Part shown: piece by piece, positions 12,155 through 24,531 of the stretch
Numbering within the stretch: position 1 is the first letter of the stretch
Layout of the letters: each line of letters starts with the position of its first letter
From: Roseiarcus sp963776665
GTDB taxonomy: Bacteria; Pseudomonadota; Alphaproteobacteria; Rhizobiales; Beijerinckiaceae
NCBI GenBank assembly: GCA_963776665.1
Contig: CAVZNQ010000008.1
Coordinates: forward strand, 62,001-126,000
DNA length: 64,000 nucleotides
Direction: 5' to 3'
Made by a program: the position numbers and the translations under genes
The notes under the pieces: generated by a model
Told to the model about the DNA's origin: nothing
Databases searched by the model: none
The model's input: the letters and a program-made list of their open reading frames with translations, nothing else

Positions 12155-14080
12155 ATGTCTCACCCCATTTCGAAGGACGTCCTTCCGCCCCCAGCCGTGA
12201 GCGGCGAGGGCGAGGGCCTCGCCCATTCGTCAGTGCATTCCTGGGTTCTCGCGCTCGGCTCGATCGGGGTTGTGTTCGGCGATATCGGCACGAGCCCCCT
12301 CTACGCGCTCCAGACCGCGCTCGGCCAATTCAAGGGCTCCGCGCTCGGGCCGGCGGAAGTGATCGGCGTCGTTTCGCTCATCATTTGGGCGCTCCTGATC
12401 GTGGTGACCGGAAAATACGTCTTGTTCCTGATGCTGGCCGACAACAAGGGCGAGGGCGGCATCCTGTCGCTCACGGCGCTCGCGCAGCGCGCGCTTGGAC
12501 AGAAGACGACACTGGCGTTTTTCCTCGGGGTCGTCGGGTCGGCCCTATTCTCGGGCGACGCGATAATCACGCCGGCGATATCCGTTCTTTCCGCGCTCGA
12601 AGGCCTGAAGCAGGTCGATGCCGACCTTGCGCGGTACGTTCTGCCGGCGACGATCGTCATCCTCGTCCTGTTGTTCGGCGCCCAGAGCCGGGGAACCGCC
12701 AAGGTCGCGGCCTTCTTCAGCCCGATCATGCTGATCTTCTTCGCGGTGAACGCCATTCTCGGCCTCGTGCATATCGCCTCGGCCTGGAACGTTCTGGGGG
12801 CCCTGAACCCAATCGCCGGCATAGGCTTCATCCGCGCCCACGGGACGACCGGATTCATCGTGCTCGGGGCCGTCTTTCTCGCGGTGACCGGGGCGGAGGC
12901 GCTCTACGCCGACATGGGTCATTTCGGCCGGCGGCCGATCCAGGCGGCCTGGCTCTTCATCGTGCTGCCGGCGCTCGTGTGCAACTATCTCGGGCAGGGC
13001 GCGCTCATTCTCAAGGACCCGAGTGCGGTCGCGAACCCCTTCTATCTGCTTGCTCCGGGATGGGGCATAGTGCCGCTCATTTTGTTGTCGACGGCGGCCA
13101 CGGTGATCGCCAGCCAGGCCGTCATCACCGGAGCCTTTTCGCTGGCCAGCCAGGCGATCCAGCTCGGATTGCTGCCTCGCCTGGAAATAGTCCATACCTC
13201 GCCGACGCAAGAGGGACAGATCTTCATCCCGCGCGTCAACCGGGTGCTTCTGTTCGGCGTCCTGGGTCTGGTGCTTCTGTTCCGCTCTTCCGACGCGCTG
13301 GCCAACGCCTACGGCATCGCGGTCTCGGGCACGATGGTGGCGACCACCGCGCTTGCGTTCTTTGTCGTCTGGAAACTATGGCGATGGCCGCTCTGGGCGG
13401 CGCTGACCCTGACGGGCGCGTTTCTGTCGATCGACATCGGCTTTTTCATCGCCAACCTCTACAAGGTCCTGGACGGGGGATGGGTGCCCCTCACAGTCGG
13501 GACCGCGATGTTCGCCCTGATGTGGACCTGGTCGCGCGGCAGCGCGATCTTGCACACCAGGACCCACCGCGACTCGATCCCGACGCTCGACCTGATCAAG
13601 ATGCTCGGGAAATCGAAGCCGGTCCGGGTTCCCGGAACTGCCGTCTTCCTCACCAATGACCCGACGTCGGCGCCGTCTTCGCTCATGCATAACCTCAAGC
13701 ATAACAAGGTGCTGCACGAGCGCGTGGTCCTTTTGAACGTCCGCACCGAGACGACCCCGCGCGTTCCCGCTGCCACCCGCTACGAGATGACCAGCCTGTC
13801 GCCCGATTTCATGTTGGTTACGCTTCATTTTGGCTATATGGAGCAGCCGCATATTCCGCGTGCGCTGGCCGCGATGCGAAAGGCCGGGCTCAAGTTCGAC
13901 ATCATGACCACCTCGTTTTTCCTCGGGCGGCGGACGCTCAAGACTGCGCCCAATTCCGGCATGCCGCTCTGGCAGGACAAACTTTTCATCGCCATGACCA
14001 AGCAGGCTGCGAGCGCGCCGGACTTCTTCAATTTGCCATCCGACCGGGTCGTCGAGCTCGGAGCGCAGATGAAAGTGTGA
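12155..14080 (+). CDS. kup: KUP-family potassium uptake transporter
   Basis: 641 residues. The family signature VVFGDIGTSPLYALQTALGQ begins near residue 35, and about twelve hydrophobic segments follow up to about residue 460; the remainder is a cytoplasmic tail with TPRVPAATRYE and the YGYMEQP-like motif (FGYMEQPHIPRAL). KUP/Trk-type proteins import K+ (often with H+) across the inner membrane. Length is typical. The start at 12155 is followed by a short proline-rich N-terminus; an upstream TTG in frame is possible but lacks a clear ribosome site. It reads toward the GT25 gene 40 bases downstream. Confidence 0.95.
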   Translation: MSHPISKDVLPPPAVSGEGEGLAHSSVHSWVLALGSIGVVFGDIGTSPLYALQTALGQFKGSALGPAEVIGVVSLIIWALLIVVTGKYVLFLMLADNKGEGGILSLTALAQRALGQKTTLAFFLGVVGSALFSGDAIITPAISVLSALEGLKQVDADLARYVLPATIVILVLLFGAQSRGTAKVAAFFSPIMLIFFAVNAILGLVHIASAWNVLGALNPIAGIGFIRAHGTTGFIVLGAVFLAVTGAEALYADMGHFGRRPIQAAWLFIVLPALVCNYLGQGALILKDPSAVANPFYLLAPGWGIVPLILLSTAATVIASQAVITGAFSLASQAIQLGLLPRLEIVHTSPTQEGQIFIPRVNRVLLFGVLGLVLLFRSSDALANAYGIAVSGTMVATTALAFFVVWKLWRWPLWAALTLTGAFLSIDIGFFIANLYKVLDGGWVPLTVGTAMFALMWTWSRGSAILHTRTHRDSIPTLDLIKMLGKSKPVRVPGTAVFLTNDPTSAPSSLMHNLKHNKVLHERVVLLNVRTETTPRVPAATRYEMTSLSPDFMLVTLHFGYMEQPHIPRALAAMRKAGLKFDIMTTSFFLGRRTLKTAPNSGMPLWQDKLFIAMTKQAASAPDFFNLPSDRVVELGAQMKV

Positions 14081-14120
14081 ACGCTTCGCTCCGAAGGGCG
14101 GATGCGCCAGGCCTCAGGGC

Positions 14121-14882
14121 ATGAACATTTACCTCATCAACCTCGATCGCCACCCCGATCGCCTCGCGCATATGCGCGATCAGCTGGACGAGATCGACTT
14201 CGAGCGGGCGCCCGCGGTCGACGGATCGAACCAGCCGCCGACCGCCAAAGGCCTCAGCCGCTTCGAGCTGGCGTGCCTCGAGAGCCACAAGGCCGCATGG
14301 CGCCTGTTCCTGCAGGGTCCCGCGAGCCACGCCTGTTTCCTCGAGGACGACTTGCACATCTGGCCCGGATTCGCAGGCCTGATCGGCGCCGACGCATGGA
14401 TACCGGCGGACGCGCATTCGGTGAAGCTCGACACTTACCTCCAGGCGGTCGAGCTCGGCGAACGACAGGCCGCGATGGGCGGCCGCGAGCTCGCCCGGCT
14501 ATACAGCCGCCACCAGAGCAGCGCGGCTTATATCCTCTCCCGAGAGGGCGCCGTCCGCTATCTCGAATTGACCGCGGGCGCCGGCCTGCCAGCCGACTAT
14601 TCGCTGTTTCCCGCGCATCCGCGCCGCCTCGGCCTGCGCATTTATCAGCTAATTCCGGCGATCGCGATCCAGGATCACCTTCTCCCGCCCGACCAGGGCG
14701 GCCGATCCTTCGCCACGGGAATGGCCGGCTCCGACGCGAGCGCTCCGACGCGCCGCGCCTCAGCGCTTGAGAAGCTGGGACGTGAGGGCGTCCGCCTCGC
14801 CCGCCAGGCCGCCAACCTCGGCGAATGGAGCTACCAGAAGGCGATTTTGCGCCTGAAGACCACGACCGTCGGGGTCGGATGA
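14121..14882 (+). CDS. Glycosyltransferase family 25 protein (LPS-type)
   Basis: 253 residues. It begins MNIYLINLDRHPDRLAHM, the hallmark of GT25 enzymes of lipooligosaccharide synthesis, then ELACLESHKAAWRLF and the acidic FLEDDLHIWPGF (DxD-like, nucleotide-sugar/metal binding), and later SSAAYILSREGAVRYLE. It would transfer a hexose, commonly galactose, to LPS or a protein in the cytoplasm. Acceptor and sugar are unknown. The last about 50 residues (basic and Arg-rich) are not typical of the domain. It is same-strand with kup and convergent with maeB. Confidence 0.8.
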   Translation: MNIYLINLDRHPDRLAHMRDQLDEIDFERAPAVDGSNQPPTAKGLSRFELACLESHKAAWRLFLQGPASHACFLEDDLHIWPGFAGLIGADAWIPADAHSVKLDTYLQAVELGERQAAMGGRELARLYSRHQSSAAYILSREGAVRYLELTAGAGLPADYSLFPAHPRRLGLRIYQLIPAIAIQDHLLPPDQGGRSFATGMAGSDASAPTRRASALEKLGREGVRLARQAANLGEWSYQKAILRLKTTTVGVG

Positions 14883-14906
14883 ACGCCGGACGATGGACGC
14901 CCAAGC

Positions 14907-17192
14907 TCACCCGCCGATATTGAAGCTCGCCATCGCCGCCATATTGATAATATCGGAGTCCTTCGCGCCGAGGGACACGATCTGCACCGGCTTTTCGAGC
15001 CCCACGATCAAAGGGCCGATCACCGTCGCCCCGCCCAACTCCTGGAGCATGCGAGTCGAGATCGAGGCGGAGTGAAACGCCGGCATGATGAGCACATTAG
15101 CGGTGTCCTTGAGGCGGCAGAAAGGATAGGCCGCCATGAGCTCCCTGTTGAGAGCGACGTCAGCGCTCATTTCGCCGTCGTACTCGAAATCGACGCGCTT
15201 TGCGTCTAGAATCCGCACCGCTTCCTGCACCCGCTGGGTGCGCTCGCCGGGAGGATGGCCAAAATTGGAGAACGCAAGCAGGGCGACGCGCGGTTCGTAG
15301 CCGAGGCGGCGCGCCACACCCGCCGCCTCGATCGCAATCTCGGCGAGATCTTCCGCGCTCGGCATTTCGGTGATCGCCGTATCGGCGGCCAGTATCGGCC
15401 GGCCTCGGGACAGGATGATCGAGACGCCGACAACCCGGTGTCCGGGCTTGTCGTCGATCACGCGCCGCACTTCCTCGAGGGCGACTGAGAAGTTGCGGGT
15501 CACACCGGTCACGATCGCGTCGGCGTCTCCGCGCGCGACCATCGCGGCGCCAAAGTAGTTTCGATCCTGATTGATCATGCGCTGGCAGTCGCGCAGAAGG
15601 TATCCCTTTCTCTGCAATCGCTCGTAGAGGAATTGGGCGTAGATCGCGTTGCGCTGCGACAGGCGGGCGTTGTGAATCTCGATTCCCTTGTCGGAGAGAT
15701 CGAGACCCGACGCTTTGGCTGCGGTCCGCACCCGCTCTTCGCGGCCGACCAGGATGGCGGCCCCCAGACCCTGGTTGACGAACGAATAGGCGGCGCGGAT
15801 GACCTGCTCCTCCTCGCCCTCGGCGAAAACGACGCGTTTCGGCGCGCGACGGACACGCTCGATGATCCGCTGCATCGCGCCGGCGATCGGGTCGCGGCGA
15901 GCGGACAGTTGCGCCTTGTACGCAGCGAGATCGACGATCGGCCGCCGCGCCACCCCGGACGCCATTGCGGCTTTCGCCACCGCGATCGGCACGACGTGAA
16001 TGAGACGCGGATCGAACGGGACCGGGATGATGTAGTCGCGGCCGAAGCGCGGCCTCGCCCCGCGATAGGCATTCGCCACTTCGTCGGGAACATCCTCGCG
16101 CGCAAGATCGGCGAGCGCGTGGGCGGCCGCGATCTTCATCTCCATGTTTATCGTCTTGGCGCGCACGTCGAGCGCGCCGCGGAAAATATAGGGAAATCCT
16201 AGGACGTTGTTGACCTGGTTCGGATAGTCGGAGCGACCGGTAGCGATAATCACGTCGTCCCGCGCCTTCTGCGCGTCCTCGGGCGTGATTTCCGGGTCGG
16301 GGTTCGCCATCGCGAAAATGATCGGATCGGGCGCCATGCTCTTGACCATGTCCGCCGTCAACGCGCCCTTGGCCGAAAGACCGAAGAAGATGTCCGCCCC
16401 CGCCATGGCTTCCGCAAGCGTGCGCAGAGGCGTCTCGACCGCGTGGGCGGACTTCCACTGGTTCATGCCTTCCTCGCGGCCGCGATAGACGACGCCCTTG
16501 GTGTCGCACAGCATGACGTTGGAGGGCTCGAATCCGATCGACTTGATCAGGTCGAGACAGGCGATGCCGGCGGCGCCGGCGCCGTTGCAGACCAGACGTG
16601 TGGTCTTGATGTCGCGTCCGGTCAGATGAATGGCGTTGATCATTCCCGCGGCGGCGATGATCGCGGTGCCGTGCTGATCGTCGTGAAAGACGGGAATGTC
16701 CATCGCCTCGCGCAGGCGCTCCTCGATGTAGAAGCACTCCGGCGCCTTGATGTCCTCGAGATTGATCCCGCCGAACGACGGCCCAAGGTATTTCACCGCA
16801 TTGACGAACTCGTCCGGATCCTCTGTCCCAACTTCGAGGTCAATTGAATCGACGTCGGCAAAGCGCTTGAACAGCACCGCCTTGCCTTCCATGACCGGCT
16901 TCGCGGCGAGCGCTCCGAGGTTGCCGAGGCCCAGAATCGCCGTGCCGTTGGTGATGACCGCGACCATGTTGCCGCGCGTGGTGTACTCGTAAACCGTCGA
17001 AGGATCGGCAGCGATCGCTTTGACCGGGACCGCAACGCCCGGCGAATAGGCGAGCGACAGGTCGCGCTGGGTCGCCATCGGCTTGGTCGGGACGATCTCG
17101 AGCTTGCCCGGACGCCCTCGGGAATGGAACTGGAGCGCCTCCTGATCGGTGATCGAGGGACGCTTGCTCGGTCCGTCGGGCGTGTCAGCCAT
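14907..17192 (-). CDS. maeB: NADP-dependent malic enzyme (MaeB-type, with phosphotransacetylase-like domain)
   Basis: 761 residues, the length of the two-domain bacterial enzyme. Malic domain: SLAYSPGVAVPVKAI, GNMVAVITNGTAILGLGNLG, and the catalytic Lys/Asp region in EDIKAPECFYIEERLRE and HDDQHGTAII. The NAD(P)-binding region contains NGAGAAGIACLDL. From about residue 440 onward there is a phosphate-acetyltransferase-like domain (VVFAEGEEEQVIRAA, LILSRGRPILAADTA), thought to be regulatory. It converts malate to pyruvate + CO2 + NADPH. It is divergent from metH; the roughly 280 bases between hold the SahR-like operator. Confidence 0.95.
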   Translation of the reverse strand: MADTPDGPSKRPSITDQEALQFHSRGRPGKLEIVPTKPMATQRDLSLAYSPGVAVPVKAIAADPSTVYEYTTRGNMVAVITNGTAILGLGNLGALAAKPVMEGKAVLFKRFADVDSIDLEVGTEDPDEFVNAVKYLGPSFGGINLEDIKAPECFYIEERLREAMDIPVFHDDQHGTAIIAAAGMINAIHLTGRDIKTTRLVCNGAGAAGIACLDLIKSIGFEPSNVMLCDTKGVVYRGREEGMNQWKSAHAVETPLRTLAEAMAGADIFFGLSAKGALTADMVKSMAPDPIIFAMANPDPEITPEDAQKARDDVIIATGRSDYPNQVNNVLGFPYIFRGALDVRAKTINMEMKIAAAHALADLAREDVPDEVANAYRGARPRFGRDYIIPVPFDPRLIHVVPIAVAKAAMASGVARRPIVDLAAYKAQLSARRDPIAGAMQRIIERVRRAPKRVVFAEGEEEQVIRAAYSFVNQGLGAAILVGREERVRTAAKASGLDLSDKGIEIHNARLSQRNAIYAQFLYERLQRKGYLLRDCQRMINQDRNYFGAAMVARGDADAIVTGVTRNFSVALEEVRRVIDDKPGHRVVGVSIILSRGRPILAADTAITEMPSAEDLAEIAIEAAGVARRLGYEPRVALLAFSNFGHPPGERTQRVQEAVRILDAKRVDFEYDGEMSADVALNRELMAAYPFCRLKDTANVLIMPAFHSASISTRMLQELGGATVIGPLIVGLEKPVQIVSLGAKDSDIINMAAMASFNIGG

Positions 17193-17411
17193 GGTTCAAA
17201 CCCTGCCTGGATCTTTGAGTCGGAAGCGCGTGTCTCAAAGCCAATGGCCTTGCGCCCCTGAGGGGAGTTGCGCGGCTACATCCTGTCCGTTTCCCCCGGC
17301 GGCTCGCCTCGTCCGCGATGATGAAGGAGAGCCGTTTTGGCGAGCCGCCATACTGAGCGGGCGTCGGGCTTTTGGCAAATCGGCAAGCACTGGCGCCAAG
17401 TCCCTTGCTTT

Positions 17412-17433
17412 CATATAAAGACATCTTTATATG
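17412..17433. promoter_or_regulatory. Perfect 10-bp inverted repeat, probable SahR operator of metH
   Basis: The arms CATATAAAGA and TCTTTATATG are exact reverse complements separated by CA. An ATAAAGAnnTCTTTAT palindrome in front of methionine-cycle genes is the known signature of SahR, the ArsR-family S-adenosylhomocysteine-responsive regulator of many Proteobacteria. It lies about 40 bases ahead of the probable metH start (17472) and in the metH-maeB divergent region. The assignment is by motif memory plus gene context; the sahR gene itself is not in this window. Confidence 0.7.
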
Positions 17434-17471
17434 GTTATGTCAGTGTCGTGATAACATAAGCGGTATGCGGA

Positions 17472-21234
<3,763 letters not shown>

Positions 21235-21256
21235 CGGCTTGCCCCGCGGCCCGTCG

Positions 21257-22015
21257 TCAACGAGCGGCGCCGTCGGGACGATCGAACGCCGCGAGCGCCG
21301 CCAGAATCAGCGCGGGAGCGGATAGAACCCAGGCGCCGAAGCGCGGCGTCGCCGCTCCGGCGAGAATTGCGCCGGCGATGAACCCGGCCCAGACGCGCGC
21401 CAGAATCATCGCCCGGCGCAGATGGCTGTCCCATGGCCCTTGTGAATCCGCGAGCGGCGCCCGCCTCGCCGCGAGCGCGAGATGCGACCCGACGCGGCTA
21501 AGCGTTCCGGTGACGAAGGTGAGGCTTACCGCCTGCGCGCCGACGCGGGAAAGCGCGCTGTTGAAGACGCCCATTGCGAAACTGACGATCGCGATGCCGA
21601 AGCTGGTCGACAGGAGGCCAAGCTCCGTCAGGCCGAAGATCGCAGCGAGTATCGCAGCGACAAAAGCGAAGACGAGGCGCCGCGCCGGCCGGCCCACGGG
21701 CTCGAGAAGAAAGGCGCCCGCAAACGTTCCAACGAAGAAGAAAAGGATCGCCAACGCCGACGCCGACGCAGGGCCGAAGTCGCCCTCTGCGGCCTGGTAG
21801 CCGGTCTGGGTTGTATTGCCGCTCATGAACGAGACGAAGACGCCGTAGGCGATGATGCCGTAGGCGTCGATGAAGCCTGCGATCGTGGCGAGAAGCGCGG
21901 CCAGCCGCGCCTCGTTCCGGGCGGCGGCGCGCAGCGAGCGCGCCCCGCCGTCTGCGGAAAAGGATGCGGCGGCGGAGGGGCCGGACGGGGCCGGTTGCAA
22001 AGCTTCGTCGGCCAT
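21257..22015 (-). CDS. DUF1275 (YoaK) family membrane protein
   Basis: 252 residues with about six hydrophobic segments. Family features are FIDAYGIIAYGVFVSFMSGNTTQ near the first membrane span and SLTFVTGTLSRVG in the second half, both typical of YoaK/DUF1275 proteins, whose function is not established. The N-terminal about 40 residues are polar and low-complexity. A GAGGG site precedes the ATG. It is convergent with metH (22 bases between stops) and divergent from the dodecin gene. Confidence 0.82.
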   Translation of the reverse strand: MADEALQPAPSGPSAAASFSADGGARSLRAAARNEARLAALLATIAGFIDAYGIIAYGVFVSFMSGNTTQTGYQAAEGDFGPASASALAILFFFVGTFAGAFLLEPVGRPARRLVFAFVAAILAAIFGLTELGLLSTSFGIAIVSFAMGVFNSALSRVGAQAVSLTFVTGTLSRVGSHLALAARRAPLADSQGPWDSHLRRAMILARVWAGFIAGAILAGAATPRFGAWVLSAPALILAALAAFDRPDGAAR

Positions 22016-22235
22016 GGTCGCCCTCGAACTGTCCGCAAGCCCGGCGGGCGTGCGCCGGGCGGCGACATACTACCTGACCGGAACGCGGCGATCGAATGGC
22101 CGGCCGCGGCGGGAAAAGCGCAGGTGGGCGGCCGTTTCGGAGACGAATCACGGCTTGACCCCGGGCGCGTTCGCGCCGCAAGCTCGAAGCCCAGCGCGCA
22201 CGCAAGAAAAACAGGCGCGCACGAGGGAGGGTCGA

Positions 22236-22454
22236 ATGGCGGAGAGCGTCTATAAAGTGATCGAGCTGGTCGGCACGAGCAGCGATTCGTGGGAGAAGGC
22301 AGCCAAGGCCGCGATCGAGCGCGCTTCCCGGAGCCTCAGAGACATGCGTGTGGCCGAAGTCGTCGAGCAGGATCTGGTAATCGAGAAGGGCAAGGTCGAG
22401 GCCTTCCGCACCAAGCTCAAGGTATCCTTCAAGTACGAAGGCAAGGACGACTGA
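22236..22454 (+). CDS. Dodecin (flavin-storage protein)
   Basis: 72 residues, the normal dodecin length. The sequence YKVIELVGTSSDSWEKAA, then RASRSLRDMRVAEVVEQDL and KVEAFRTKLKVSFKYE, gives the single-helix-plus-sheet fold of dodecins, which form 12-mers that sequester FMN, riboflavin or lumichrome. The ATG at 22236 has a strong GAGGGAGG at 22223-22230. It stands alone; a large palindromic element follows immediately, possibly acting as its terminator. Confidence 0.93.
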   Translation: MAESVYKVIELVGTSSDSWEKAAKAAIERASRSLRDMRVAEVVEQDLVIEKGKVEAFRTKLKVSFKYEGKDD

Positions 22455-22457
22455 GCC

Positions 22458-22512
22458 GTCATTGCGAGCTCGGGGGCGTCCCTGCGGACGCCCCATGGCT
22501 CCTCGCAATGAC
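22458..22512. repeat. Nested palindromic intergenic element (REP-like), possible bidirectional terminator
   Basis: Outer arms GTCATTGCGAG (22458-22468) and CTCGCAATGAC (22502-22512) are exact reverse complements. Inside them lies a second hairpin, GGGGCGTCC (22473-22481) and GGACGCCCC (22486-22494), with a CTGC loop. Elements starting CGTCATTGCGAG are common dispersed repeats in many alphaproteobacterial genomes. It sits between the convergent dodecin and GST genes. No T-run follows either arm, so termination is only a possibility. Confidence 0.7.
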
Positions 22513-22524
22513 AGGGGCGCGAAC

Positions 22525-23178
22525 TTAGAACTCGACCTCGAGCTCCTCGATCTCCTCCTCCTCGGCCAGCGCGGCCGCGCGCCATTCCTGCATCGCCGGC
22601 AAGTCCCAGATTCGCTCGGCGTAGGTCTTCAATTCCCCATCGAGCTTGATGCCGTAGGTGCGGAAGCGGCTGACGACCGGCGCATACATCGCGTCGGCCA
22701 TCGAGATCTTGCCGAACAGGAACGGGCCGCCATAGGCCTGGAGGCATTCGCTCCAGATGATGACGATGCGGTCGATGTCGGCGCGCGCCTTGGACCAGAT
22801 CTTGAAGCCGGGGAACGAAGCCTTGATGTTCATCGGCAGCGCCTGCCTCAGCGAAACGAAGCCGGAATGCATCTCGCCGCAGATGGATCGGCAATGGGCG
22901 CGAACTGCCTGATCCTTAGGCAGAAGTCCGGCTTTTGGCGCGATTTCGTTCAGAAACTCGCCGATCGCTAGGGTGTCCCAGACCCTGATGCCCTTATAGG
23001 TCAGGCAGGGAACCAGGATCGAGGGCGAGAGGAGCAGGATCTCGGCTCGCGCGCCTGCATCGTCGGGGGCGACGACGACTTCCTCGAAATCGATCCGCGC
23101 AAACTTGGCCATAAGCCAGCCCCGCATCGACCATGACGAATAGTTCTTGCTGCTCAAGGTCAGCGTTGTCTGCGACAT
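22525..23178 (-). CDS. Glutathione S-transferase family protein
   Basis: 217 residues. The N-terminal thioredoxin-like part has LTLSSKNYSSWSMRGWLM (glutathione-site Ser/Trp region) and cis-Pro context SPSILVPCLTYKGIRVWDTLAI; the C-terminal part is helical (SMADAMYAPVVSRFRTYG, N-capping motif of the GST helical domain) and ends in an acidic run of Glu. Likely detoxification or stress role; substrate unknown. The ATG at 23178 is preferred to an upstream frame extension because family alignment starts at SQTTLTL. It is divergent from phaZ, sharing a promoter region with a perfect inverted repeat. Confidence 0.85.
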   Translation of the reverse strand: MSQTTLTLSSKNYSSWSMRGWLMAKFARIDFEEVVVAPDDAGARAEILLLSPSILVPCLTYKGIRVWDTLAIGEFLNEIAPKAGLLPKDQAVRAHCRSICGEMHSGFVSLRQALPMNIKASFPGFKIWSKARADIDRIVIIWSECLQAYGGPFLFGKISMADAMYAPVVSRFRTYGIKLDGELKTYAERIWDLPAMQEWRAAALAEEEEIEELEVEF

Positions 23179-23223
23179 ATGCGCGTTCCACACCGGACGA
23201 GAAATCAAATCCATCCAATGGCG

Positions 23224-23271
23224 GTTTAGCAAACGACGTGCCACAAGCGGATGGCATAACGTTTGCTAAAC
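23224..23271. promoter_or_regulatory. Perfect 12-bp inverted repeat in the GST/phaZ divergent promoter region
   Basis: GTTTAGCAAACG (23224-23235) and CGTTTGCTAAAC (23260-23271) are exact reverse complements, separated by 24 bases. Each arm is itself of the form GTTT-nnn-AAAC, so this reads as two copies of a short operator in opposite orientation, 36 bases apart. The second copy is 25 bases before the phaZ start. A transcription-factor site is inferred; the factor is unknown. Confidence 0.55.
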
Positions 23272-23296
23272 TTTGGACGAGAGCTTGGGCGATTTG

Positions 23297-24511
23297 ATGA
23301 TCTACGACGCGTATCAAGGGATGGCCGACGTCGGCGATCGCATGCGTCAACTGGCCCAGAACGCGCAGATGATCCTCGGCGCCTGGGCGGCGCATCCGAC
23401 CGCGTCGCCATGGCGGCGGATGAGCGCCTATTACGAGCTGGTGGCCCTCGCCGGGTTCACCCACGCCCGCCCCGAATATGGAATCGACAGCGTCGAGATC
23501 GACGGCGCCGCGGTTCCGGTCGAAGAGCGCGGCGCCTTATGGACGCCGTTCTGCCAATTGCTCCATTTCCGGAAGAAAGGCGGCGAGGACGATCCCAAGG
23601 TTCTTCTGGTCGCGCCGATGTCGGGCCACTTCGCGACCCTTCTGCGCGGCACGATCCGGACGCTGCTTCGCGACCACCAAGTCTACATCACCGACTGGAT
23701 CAACCCGCGCAACGTCAAGCTCGAGGACGGCGCCTTCGCGCTTGAGGACTATACCAGCCACCTGATCGACTTCGTGCGCTTCATCGGCGAGGACTGCCAC
23801 ATCGTCGCCGTTTGCCAGCCGACCGTCTCAGCCCTCGCGGCCACCGCGGTTATGGCCCGCGATCGCGACGGGGTCCAGCCGGCGAGCCTCACGTTGATGG
23901 CCGGACCGATCGACGCCCGCATCTCGCCGACCAAGGTCAACGAACTCGCCCAGGAGAGGCCGATCGAATGGTTCCGCACCAATATGATCGGAACCGTTCC
24001 GGCCAAGTTCGAAGGCCGCGGCCGGCGGGTCTATCCCGGCTTTCTCCAGCTCTGCGCCTTCATGAGCATGAACGCCGAGCGGCATTCGAAATCCTTCGTT
24101 GACCTGTTCCATCATCGCGTCGCCGGCGACATCGAGAAAGCGGATGCGATCCGCGACTTCTACAAGGAATATTTCGCGATCATGGACATGAGCGCGGACT
24201 TCTATCTCGAGACCGTCGATCAGGTGTTCCAGCGCTACCTGCTGCCGCTCGGACAGATGCGACACGGAGGCGAGCCGATCGACCTCCGGGCGATCAAGAA
24301 GACCTTTCTGCTAACCGTCGAAGGCGAGAAGGACGACATTTGCGCCGCCGGCCAGACGCTCGCCGCGCAGGACCTGTGCTCGGGCTTGAGGCCCTACATG
24401 AAGACCCATCATTTGCAGGCCGGCGTCGGCCACTACGGCGTCTTCAACGGCAAGCGCTGGGAGTCGCAGGTCTATCCGGTGCTGAGGAACCATATCCAGT
24501 CGAGCCGATAA
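23297..24511 (+). CDS. phaZ: Intracellular polyhydroxyalkanoate (PHB) depolymerase
   Basis: 404 residues. MIYDAYQ at the start, SGHFATLLRGTIRTLLRDHQVYITDW, and AVCQPTVSALA are typical of the PhaZ (PHB_depo_C) family of intracellular depolymerases; the Cys of CQPT is the expected nucleophile, with Asp in GEKDDICAAGQT and His in VGHYGVFNG completing the triad. It mobilises native PHB granules to 3-hydroxybutyrate oligomers, implying that the organism stores PHB. The ATG at 23297 is the family start; a TTG eight codons upstream is in frame. The promoter region contains the paired GTTTnnnAAAC sites. Confidence 0.92.
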   Translation: MIYDAYQGMADVGDRMRQLAQNAQMILGAWAAHPTASPWRRMSAYYELVALAGFTHARPEYGIDSVEIDGAAVPVEERGALWTPFCQLLHFRKKGGEDDPKVLLVAPMSGHFATLLRGTIRTLLRDHQVYITDWINPRNVKLEDGAFALEDYTSHLIDFVRFIGEDCHIVAVCQPTVSALAATAVMARDRDGVQPASLTLMAGPIDARISPTKVNELAQERPIEWFRTNMIGTVPAKFEGRGRRVYPGFLQLCAFMSMNAERHSKSFVDLFHHRVAGDIEKADAIRDFYKEYFAIMDMSADFYLETVDQVFQRYLLPLGQMRHGGEPIDLRAIKKTFLLTVEGEKDDICAAGQTLAAQDLCSGLRPYMKTHHLQAGVGHYGVFNGKRWESQVYPVLRNHIQSSR

Positions 24512-24531
24512 GGCGCGGCGTCGCGAGGGCA

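Noticed and set aside
15160..16737. Long minus-strand frame inside maeB
   Set aside because: Arg/Gly/Ser-rich translation in another frame of a clearly real gene; a shadow of GC-rich codon use.
17193..17471. SAM or SAH riboswitch upstream of metH
   Set aside because: No pseudoknot or hairpin arrangement of these classes was recognised; the SahR-type palindrome explains the regulation better.
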